A stretch of 64,000 bases of DNA, taken from positions 50,487 through 114,486 of the forward strand of contig JAWKTT010000016.1 in NCBI GenBank assembly GCA_041398965.1, written 5' to 3'. Made by a program: the position numbers and the translations under genes. Below the pieces are notes generated by a model. The model saw only the letters and a list, made by a program, of their open reading frames with translations. It was not told where the DNA came from and did no database searches. Positions 54,374 through 62,011 of this stretch are shown in pieces. The DNA comes from JAWKTT01 sp041398965 (GTDB taxonomy: Bacteria; Planctomycetota; Planctomycetia; Planctomycetales; Planctomycetaceae). Each line of letters starts with the position of its first letter. The stretch's first letter is position 1.

Positions 54374-55768
54374 ATGAAAGCGTTGTTCGTCATTTGCCTC
54401 TTGTTGTTGCCCACTGGCGGAGTTGCCGCCGAACGGCCCAACATTGTCTTCATGCTTTCGGACGATCAAGCTTGGAACGGCCTGTCGGTGGCCATGCACC
54501 CCGATGTGGCAGAGTCGAAGGGAGACATTTTCCATACACCACATCTGGAGAAACTCGCCGCCCAAGGGATGCGGTTTTCCGCGGGTTACGCCCCAGCTTC
54601 GGTTTGTTCACCGACTCGAATCAGCCTGATGACCGGAAAGAGCCCGGCGGCGTTACACTGGACAAAGGCGGCTCCCCCGGAAACTGGTCACAAGCTCATT
54701 GAGCCACGATGTATCCGAAACATCTCGGATAATGAAGTAACAATTGGCGACCTCCTCCGCAAGGCGGGGTACGCAACCGCTCACTATGGAAAGTGGCACA
54801 TCGGTGGCGGAGGCCCAGAAAGACACGGATTCGACGAATCTGATGGCGACACGGGAAACGAGAATGCCTATCAGTTCAAAGACCCTAACCCCGTGGATAT
54901 TTTCGGCATGGCAGATCGCGCAGCCAAGTTCATGGAAAAGAATGCAAAGGCTAAGAAGCCATTCTTCATTCAACTTTCCTGGAACGCGCTTCATGCATCG
55001 GAGAATGCAAACAGGGCGACGCTCGCAAAGTATCAGGAAAAGATGAAAGGAGAGAACACCAAACGGATCACCACAGCAGCCATTACCGAAGACCTTGACA
55101 CCGGCGTCGGAAAGGTACTGTCGGCGATTGAACGACTTGGCCTGACCGACAACACCTACATCATCTACATCTCCGACAACGGAGCGGGCGGTGGCAGGAA
55201 AGTCCTGGCTGGTGGAAAGGGGGGAGTTTGGGAAGGAGGAATTCGCGTTCCCTTCATCGTCTGCGGACCCGGTATCAAGCCAAATTCTTGGTGTCACACA
55301 CGAGTCGTTGGCTACGACCTCTTTCCTACCTTCTGCGAGTGGGCGGGCATCGATCCCAGCACGCTTCCCCGGGGAATCGAAGGAGGCAGTATCGTCTCGC
55401 TACTGAAGAACAATGGTCAAGGTGAAGTAAGGCGCCCGCGTGAGGAACTTGTTTTTCACTTTCCGCACTATCAAGGTGATGCACCTCACTCAGCGATCTT
55501 CCTGGGTGATCTCAAGCTATTGCACTTCTACGAAGATCAACGAGATCTGCTCTTTGACCTGTCGAAGGATATCGGAGAACGAAGCGATCTGGCGTCAACA
55601 CGCCCTGACGAGACCAAGAAACTCCGTGAGCGTCTCGAGAGTTACCTGGCATCTGTCGATGCCCAGATCCCGACCATAAACCCTGATTACGATCCGAGCA
55701 AGCCAGCAGAGCCCCAGCAAAAAAAAGGTGGCCAGAGGACGAGTCCAGCTAAAAGGACCAGAAAATGA
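54374..55768 (+). CDS. Sulfatase with canonical active site
   Basis: A 464-residue exported type I sulfatase. The signal peptide ends near VAAE. Metal Asp residues are in LSDDQAWNG, the formylglycine motif is CSPTR at Cys78, GKWHIG is intact, LSWNALHA supplies the first His block, and KGGVWEGGIRVP supplies the Lys and Arg. Formylglycine formation needs a maturase not seen in this window. The ATG at 54374 has GGGAG upstream and starts the signal; an ATG at 54326 overlapping the previous stop is also possible. The C-terminal PNYDP tail resembles arylsulfatases. The substrate is probably a sulfated polysaccharide. Confidence 0.93.
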   Translation: MKALFVICLLLLPTGGVAAERPNIVFMLSDDQAWNGLSVAMHPDVAESKGDIFHTPHLEKLAAQGMRFSAGYAPASVCSPTRISLMTGKSPAALHWTKAAPPETGHKLIEPRCIRNISDNEVTIGDLLRKAGYATAHYGKWHIGGGGPERHGFDESDGDTGNENAYQFKDPNPVDIFGMADRAAKFMEKNAKAKKPFFIQLSWNALHASENANRATLAKYQEKMKGENTKRITTAAITEDLDTGVGKVLSAIERLGLTDNTYIIYISDNGAGGGRKVLAGGKGGVWEGGIRVPFIVCGPGIKPNSWCHTRVVGYDLFPTFCEWAGIDPSTLPRGIEGGSIVSLLKNNGQGEVRRPREELVFHFPHYQGDAPHSAIFLGDLKLLHFYEDQRDLLFDLSKDIGERSDLASTRPDETKKLRERLESYLASVDAQIPTINPDYDPSKPAEPQQKKGGQRTSPAKRTRK

Positions 55769-55845
55769 TATCTATATTTCCCTTACGAGACACAATCGTC
55801 GCCATCGCACCTAACGATCATCACTCATCGAAACAGGACTGCTCT

Positions 55846-57681
55846 ATGCCCCGCTTGTTGCTTTCGCTCGTCGCGATCTACATTGCGATGATGTCGAATC
55901 AAGTTGTCATCGCCCATCCCGGCCACTCGCATTCCGACGCCACAGACTCGAAAACCCACGAGGCTCCGACCAACAGTCGAACTTGGACTTCCGTGTCGGG
56001 CAAGATTCGTGAACAAGGTTCCTTTGTGATGGCACGCGACGGGATTGTGCAGATTCGGCGCGCTGATGACTCGCTGGTCACCTTTCCAATTGCCTTGCTC
56101 GTCAGCGACGATCAACAGTGGGTGGAAGAACGCATGGCGGACATACGTGGGGCAGCGAGGTCGATCAGGCCGGGTGTCTTGCAACTCGCACAGGGGGGAA
56201 AAGTTCCAAGTGGGGGAAGCGCGAAGCAGACTCCTATGCCGGATGCTGCCAAGGCGTTCGAGGCATTCGTAAAGCGGAAGGCGATCACAACGCGTTGGGA
56301 TGACAGGTTCCTCTATGTCGAATCCGATGGAATGCCGGATCACTCGATGATGGTTGGAATTACCGCATGGCAGCAACAAGTGCCGATCCCCCAAAAGTAT
56401 GTCGGCGAAAATGCCTGGCGTATTCCCTTGCATCCTGTTCCAGCTAAGAATCCGCAATCGACGAAGGGTCACTTCTTGCGCGGGGCCATCGCCCTGGCAT
56501 CCAATGGGGTTCCCATCTTCAATCCGCTCAACAACCGTGGTGATGACGCGTTTCTCTTTGGTGAACTCGATGAATTCGGTGGTCATTGTGGTCGAGCCGA
56601 TGACTACCACTACCACATTGCTCCCGTACATCTGGCGGAGACGGTGGGCAAAGGCTTGCCAATTGCCTATGCGCTCGATGGCTATCCCATTTATGGCTAT
56701 GAAGAACCCGATGGGTCGCCAGTGAAGGATCTTGACTCATTCAATGGTCACCATGACGCGAACGGAAACTATCACTATCACGCGACGAAGAAATACCCCT
56801 ATCTGAATGGTGGCTTTCATGGTGAGGTGGTTGAGCGAGATGGTCAGGTTGATCCTCAGCCACGGGCTGAACCGCTCCGTCCCGCGCTCCCTCCTTTGCG
56901 CGATGCTAAGATAACCGCATTCAAGGAGATAAGGCCCGGAAGCTATCTACTGACCTATGACATTCGAGGGAAGCAAGGGACCGTTGAATATACGCTGGAG
57001 AAAGATGGATCGGCACAGTTCACATACACCGACACCTCCGGTCAGTCGACCAGCGAGAGTTTCCAGCGTCGTGAACGTCGCGGCGGACCGGGTGGTGGAC
57101 CAGGTCGACAACCCCCTCCTCCCCGACCAGGAGAAAGTCCCCCAGGAGGTCCAGGAAACAAACCAGCACCGAAAGGTGTTCCTTCACGCCCGGTTTCTTC
57201 ACGCGAACCGACCACCAACCCGATCGACAATGTTCCGCAATTCGGGGTGACGAGCGAGTCCATCGATAGCAAAGGCTTCATCTCGGTTGACTGCACTTGT
57301 GACGGAGCCGGCCATTCTCCTGCGGTCGAGTGGAAGGATGCCCCTCCAGGAACGAAGTCTTTCGCGCTAAGCTTGTGGCATACGGCCCCCGATCAGGAGA
57401 AGTCCTATTGGCTCGTCTACAACATCCCGGCCAACGTGACGAAGTTGGAAAAGAACTCGAAGTCGACAGGCAAACTTGGCGTCAATGATCGTCGTCGTTC
57501 CGAGTACGATCCCATGTGCTCGAAGGGCCCCGGCGTGAAGCAGTATCATATTACCGTTTTTGCACTTTCTGCCGAACTCACACTTCCTCCGGACAAAGTC
57601 AGTCGAGCCACGCTGCTCGAAGCGGTCAAAGAAATCACGCTCGCTAAAAGGACGCTCGATTTTCGTTATGAACGTAAGTAG
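55846..57681 (+). CDS. SHD1-YHYH-PEBP domain exported protein
   Basis: A 611-residue secreted protein. The signal peptide ends near VVIA. A His-rich stretch (HPGHSHSD) precedes an SHD1-like segment (RTWTSVSGKIREQGSFV...IVQIRRADDSLVTF). The YHYH domain has YHYH at 254-257 and again at 309-312 and probably binds a metal. A Pro/Gly-rich linker (about 410-450) leads to a PEBP/YbhB-like domain (about 475-611, GFISVDCTCDGAGHSPAVEW). The YHYH fold is found in secreted, copper- or metal-linked proteins. The exact role is unknown. It lies between two sulfatases; ATG 55765, overlapping the sulfatase stop, is an alternative start. Confidence 0.85.
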   Translation: MPRLLLSLVAIYIAMMSNQVVIAHPGHSHSDATDSKTHEAPTNSRTWTSVSGKIREQGSFVMARDGIVQIRRADDSLVTFPIALLVSDDQQWVEERMADIRGAARSIRPGVLQLAQGGKVPSGGSAKQTPMPDAAKAFEAFVKRKAITTRWDDRFLYVESDGMPDHSMMVGITAWQQQVPIPQKYVGENAWRIPLHPVPAKNPQSTKGHFLRGAIALASNGVPIFNPLNNRGDDAFLFGELDEFGGHCGRADDYHYHIAPVHLAETVGKGLPIAYALDGYPIYGYEEPDGSPVKDLDSFNGHHDANGNYHYHATKKYPYLNGGFHGEVVERDGQVDPQPRAEPLRPALPPLRDAKITAFKEIRPGSYLLTYDIRGKQGTVEYTLEKDGSAQFTYTDTSGQSTSESFQRRERRGGPGGGPGRQPPPPRPGESPPGGPGNKPAPKGVPSRPVSSREPTTNPIDNVPQFGVTSESIDSKGFISVDCTCDGAGHSPAVEWKDAPPGTKSFALSLWHTAPDQEKSYWLVYNIPANVTKLEKNSKSTGKLGVNDRRRSEYDPMCSKGPGVKQYHITVFALSAELTLPPDKVSRATLLEAVKEITLAKRTLDFRYERK

Positions 57682-57729
57682 TCGTTTTGACTTCTGCGAT
57701 TTCGACAATCTCTCGACCAAAGAGTACCT

Positions 57730-59184
57730 ATGTCCTCTCTGCTGATTACTCCACTATCACTGATATCGCTGCTGCTCTTTAGCGCGAGTTCGACGTTTGC
57801 AGTCGACACCAATCGGCCGCCGAATGTTATCCTCATCCTGATGGACGATATGGGGTGGCGAGATGTTGGCTACATGGGGAACAGCTTCGTCGAGACGCCG
57901 CACATCGACCAGTTGGCGAAGAATGGTTTGGTTTTCACACAAGCCTATTCCAGTGCACCAAACTGCGCGCCGACTCGGGCTTGTCTGATGTCAGGTCAGT
58001 ACACGCCGCGACATGGAATTTACACCGTCGTTGATCCACGCCAACCACCGGGGTCGCCTTGGCACAAGCTGACAGCCGCACACAGCAATTCGGAACTTGA
58101 TACGAATGTCGTCACAATTGCTGAGGCACTTCAATCGAATGGCTATGCGACAGCGTTCTTTGGCATGTGGAATCTCGGACGTGGTCGCACCGGACCGAAG
58201 ACTCCCGGCGGACAAGGTTATCAGACAGTTATCTTTCCAGAGAACCTCGGCTTCGGCAAAGATGAGTATTTTGATGACGACAAGAACTATTTGAGCGATC
58301 GATTGACCGATGAACTTCTTAAGTTCGTTGACGACAATCGTGAGAAGCCTTTCTTTGTCTATTTTCCCGACCATGCCATCCATGCACCTTTCAATCCTAA
58401 GCCAGATTTGCTGGCGAAGTACGAGCGAAAAGCAGCAGCAAACAAGGACGCTCGCGACGACCCCGCGTGTGCGGCGACAATCGAAGCCGTCGATCGAAAT
58501 GTCGGCCGAATCGTAGAGCACCTGAGGATGCTGGGTATCTCTGACAACACCGTCGTGATCTTCACATCCGACAACGGTGGGACTAAGCAATACACACCGC
58601 CACTTCGAGGAGGCAAAGGCGAACTCTATGAAGGTGGCATTCGCGTCCCCCTCATCGTGACCGGTCCAGGAATCAAAAAGCCTGGCAGCAAGTGCGCTGT
58701 TCCAGTGTCGAGCGTTGATTTCTACCCCACATTACTTAGTCTTGCGGGGATCACACCGGTAAAAAATCAATTGCTCGACGGCGAGAGTCTTGTCCCGTTG
58801 TTTCACGGAGATCCTGGGCTGAATCGTCAGCGTCTTTTCTGGCATTTCCCTTGTTATGTTGGCAAGGCAACTCCTTCTAGTGCCATTCGAGAAGGTGACT
58901 TCAAGTTAATTGAGTTCTTTGAAGAGGGGGGGCGAATCGAACTCTTCAATCTGAAGAGTGATCCGAATGAGACAATGAACCTGGCCTCCACGATGCCAGC
59001 CAAGGCTGCCGCACTTGCCAAAACCCTGCGGGCCTGGCAGATAGAAACAGGCGCATCGTTGCCACTTGGTCCGAACCCGAATTACGATCCCAAAGCCGAT
59101 CGTCCACGCGGTGGGGCAATGAATGAAGGAGGGAGTCCGCAATCGAAAGGCAAGAAGAGGGACGTGTCGAAACAAGGGAGCTGA
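57730..59184 (+). CDS. Sulfatase with altered GKWHLG box
   Basis: A 484-residue exported type I sulfatase. Conserved elements are LMDDMGWRD (metal Asp), CAPTR at Cys79 (formylglycine), DHAIHAPF (His block) and GGKGELYEGGIRVP (Lys, Arg). The usual GKWHLG box is GMWNLG at 145-150: the Lys that contacts the substrate sulfate is Met146 and the His is Asn148. With the rest of the site intact, this suggests altered activity or loss of catalysis rather than a non-sulfatase. It follows the YHYH gene by 48 bases and ends the dense operon. An AAAGAG site precedes the ATG. Confidence 0.92.
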   Translation: MSSLLITPLSLISLLLFSASSTFAVDTNRPPNVILILMDDMGWRDVGYMGNSFVETPHIDQLAKNGLVFTQAYSSAPNCAPTRACLMSGQYTPRHGIYTVVDPRQPPGSPWHKLTAAHSNSELDTNVVTIAEALQSNGYATAFFGMWNLGRGRTGPKTPGGQGYQTVIFPENLGFGKDEYFDDDKNYLSDRLTDELLKFVDDNREKPFFVYFPDHAIHAPFNPKPDLLAKYERKAAANKDARDDPACAATIEAVDRNVGRIVEHLRMLGISDNTVVIFTSDNGGTKQYTPPLRGGKGELYEGGIRVPLIVTGPGIKKPGSKCAVPVSSVDFYPTLLSLAGITPVKNQLLDGESLVPLFHGDPGLNRQRLFWHFPCYVGKATPSSAIREGDFKLIEFFEEGGRIELFNLKSDPNETMNLASTMPAKAAALAKTLRAWQIETGASLPLGPNPNYDPKADRPRGGAMNEGGSPQSKGKKRDVSKQGS

Positions 59185-59688
59185 GACTTGCTTCGACTGT
59201 GCCGGAGTCATCGATGTCCATCGTCGGCACCGCCTGGTGATTTCTGGCTACGGCTTTTCGTCAATCGTGTTCGACTCTTCCATTACTGAAGTGGCACCTT
59301 CTCGACCTGTATCTCGGATCGATGCCGGCTCTGCGAAGGTCTTGGCCGTTCCGACAGGCCAAATCCTGCTAAGTCCGGGGACTCTTCACATCACCTTCGC
59401 TCTCATGTCGACGCGATGCCCACCGAATCGAAGTCGAATCCGATCCAATCGCTCGCGTTCAGAGAATCACCCACGTCGTTCAGCTCGGTCTCGTCGATCC
59501 CGAAACTGCCGTCTCTGTGCTCCAGAGATGAAACGACAAAAGCGGGGAGGAAGATTGCGACAAAGATTGACGCCTCTCAAGGCATTGGGGTAGGATCAAC
59601 GAATCAGAAGCGGTCGATGCAATAGCTTTACCCGATTTCTTCTTCCCTCCCCACACCCTCCTCCTCAGGTCCTCTCGCAGAAGAATCG
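59185..59688. other. Intergenic region, no gene seen
   Basis: This 504-base gap carries a plus-strand open frame that overlaps the sulfatase end, but it has no ribosome site or recognisable content. It probably holds the operon end and the promoter for 59689. I see no clear terminator or promoter. Confidence 0.45.
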
Positions 59689-61923
59689 ATGTTCCTGAAA
59701 TCCCTTCCCCGAATCGTCGTTTCCGGCTTGGCTTTCACAGCGATCTTTGGGTCGCTTTGCGCCTCGACGATTGCGGCGGAGAGTGAAAACGGGGTCAGCT
59801 TTGCAAACGATGTGATTCCCGTGTTGACAAAGTCGGGCTGTAACATGGGGGTGTGTCACGCCAAGGCGGGCGGAGGGCAGAACGGATTTCAACTCTCTCT
59901 CCTGGGGTTTGAGCCGGCTGAAGATTTTGAGGCCCTGGTGAAACAGGGACGTGGTCGGCGACTGGCCGCCACGTCGCCCGACCGTAGCTTGTTGCTGCGA
60001 AAGGTCTCGGGACAAATTCCTCATGGAGGGGGCGTGCGGTTGCCGGTCGATTCGGCAGGCTATGCTGTCCTTCGAGACTGGATTCAGCAGGGGGCTAAGG
60101 CACACAGTGAATCCGAGCAACCATTGGTCTCGGTCACCGTCGAGCCCGAGCGAGGTGTTGTTCCCATGCATGGAGAGCAGCAAGTTCGAGTTCTGGCCAC
60201 CTATGCCGATGGCAATCAGCGCGACGTGACCAGTCTGGCCCTCTTTGAAACCAGTTCCGACGCCATGGCGCAAGTCAGCGAAACCGGGTTGGTGACAACT
60301 GGTGATCTTCCAGGGAAGTTTGCCATAATGGTCCGATATCAAGGACGGGCCGCGGTATTCACTGCGGCTGTGCCACTTGGTGCGTCAGTCGATTCACTTC
60401 CACAACCGGAGAATTTTGTTGACGAGTTGGTGTTTGCGAATCTGCGTGAGATTGGAATTCCGGCGTCTGGACTCTGCGATGACGCGACGTTTCTGCGTCG
60501 CGTCACACTGGACATCGCTGGTCGATTGCCCACACAGGAAGAGGCGGAGGCGTTTCTGGTCAGCACCGATCCCGAACGACGAAACGAAGTGATTGAGCGA
60601 TTGTTGCGGAGTCCGGGGTATGCCGACTACTTCGCGAACAAGTGGACTTCGCTCTTAAAGAATCGCCGCGATGATGCAAGTGATATCACCTCCAACTTCG
60701 CCTTCCATGCTTGGATTCGAGACAGTTTGTTGGCCAATGTTCCTTATGACCAAATTGTCCGTGAACTTCTGGCTGCCACCGGGACGGTCGTCAGTAATCC
60801 CCCTGTGGCATGGTACAAGCGAGTCAAAGAGCCGAAACAACAACTGGAAGATGTGGCCCAGCTATTCCTCGGAGTTCGTCTGCAATGTGCTCAATGTCAT
60901 CACCATCCGTTCGAGCGGTGGAGTCAAGACGACTACTACAGTCTCGCGGCGTTCTTCAGTCAGGTCGGCCGCAAGCCGACCGATACCCGTGGTGAGGACC
61001 AGATATTCCATCAGCGTGGAATGGCCAAGGCCAAGAATGTCCGTACCGGTGTTGAGCTGCGGCCCGCTGCGTTTGGAGATGACGTTGGCGAGATCACCCC
61101 AGATCAGGATCCCCGCCTGCGACTGGCGGACTGGATGTCCTCCTCGGAGAATCCTTTCTTTGCCAGAGCGCTCGTGAATCGATATTGGAAGCATTTTCTC
61201 GGACGTGGGCTGATTGAACCTGAGGACGACCTTCGCGATACCAATCCCCCGACCAATCCCGAACTGATCGCGGCGTTGGAGCAACACTTTATTGCCAGTG
61301 GTTTTGATTTGAAGGATTTGGTACGTGTCATTACTCGATCGAAGACCTACCAACTTTCCTCCGTTCCAAACGAACACAACCTTGTCGACCGACAAAACTT
61401 CTCACGTTATTACCCCAAGCGACTTCAGGCGGAAGTGCTCTTGGATGCGATTGATGATCTTGCGGGGACTCGTACTTCGTTTGCCAATCTCCCTGCCGGA
61501 ACTCGGGCCGTTGCCTTGCCGGACAACAGCTATAACAAGTCTTCCGAGTTTCTGCGAATCTTCGGGCGTCCTGAAAGTTCCAGCGTTTGCGAATGCGAGC
61601 GTGTCCAGTCATCAAGCCTTGGGCAAAGCCTGCATCTGATTAACTCATCGGAATTGAAAGCGAAGCTGGCGACTGGGAGCGGCCGGGCTCTGACGCTCGC
61701 TGCCAGCAATTTGCCCGACGATGCCAAGGTTCGCCAACTCTACCTTGTCGCGATGTCTCGTGAACCGAAGTCACATGAGATGGAGACAGCCTTGGCGTAC
61801 CTCAAGGCTCCACTGAATGATGCCTCGGGGCAACCGATCGATGCGAGGCAGGCCGCAAAGCAGAACTATCAGGACTTAATCTGGGCATTAATTAACACCA
61901 AAGAATTTCTATTCAATCATTAG
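59689..61923 (+). CDS. DUF1549/DUF1553 cytochrome-like exported protein
   Basis: A 744-residue secreted protein of the planctomycete DUF1549-DUF1553 group. The signal peptide ends near TIAAE. A first Cys/His motif CNMGVCH (51-57) resembles a degenerate cytochrome c site (the spacing is CX4CH, not CXXCH). A bacterial Ig-like domain (VSVTVEPERGVVPMHGEQQV) and the DUF1549 domain follow. A second motif CAQCHHHP (400-407) is a standard CXXCH. The DUF1553 domain ends the chain (NSSELKAKL). In these genomes such proteins commonly pair with DUF1501 proteins, but here the next gene is a PPC protein. The role is unknown; redox or surface attachment is proposed. Confidence 0.9.
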   Translation: MFLKSLPRIVVSGLAFTAIFGSLCASTIAAESENGVSFANDVIPVLTKSGCNMGVCHAKAGGGQNGFQLSLLGFEPAEDFEALVKQGRGRRLAATSPDRSLLLRKVSGQIPHGGGVRLPVDSAGYAVLRDWIQQGAKAHSESEQPLVSVTVEPERGVVPMHGEQQVRVLATYADGNQRDVTSLALFETSSDAMAQVSETGLVTTGDLPGKFAIMVRYQGRAAVFTAAVPLGASVDSLPQPENFVDELVFANLREIGIPASGLCDDATFLRRVTLDIAGRLPTQEEAEAFLVSTDPERRNEVIERLLRSPGYADYFANKWTSLLKNRRDDASDITSNFAFHAWIRDSLLANVPYDQIVRELLAATGTVVSNPPVAWYKRVKEPKQQLEDVAQLFLGVRLQCAQCHHHPFERWSQDDYYSLAAFFSQVGRKPTDTRGEDQIFHQRGMAKAKNVRTGVELRPAAFGDDVGEITPDQDPRLRLADWMSSSENPFFARALVNRYWKHFLGRGLIEPEDDLRDTNPPTNPELIAALEQHFIASGFDLKDLVRVITRSKTYQLSSVPNEHNLVDRQNFSRYYPKRLQAEVLLDAIDDLAGTRTSFANLPAGTRAVALPDNSYNKSSEFLRIFGRPESSSVCECERVQSSSLGQSLHLINSSELKAKLATGSGRALTLAASNLPDDAKVRQLYLVAMSREPKSHEMETALAYLKAPLNDASGQPIDARQAAKQNYQDLIWALINTKEFLFNH

Positions 61924-62011
61924 TGACGACTCGCCTGTTCCTTTGACAATGGGGATGCACTCTCGATCATCTTGATTTAATAGATCTGTATCAACTTGGA
62001 AGGCCACAGCT

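Noticed and set aside
59123..59593. 156-codon plus-strand frame after the second sulfatase
   Set aside because: It overlaps the end of the sulfatase in another frame, is Arg/Ser-rich and has no recognisable content or ribosome site.
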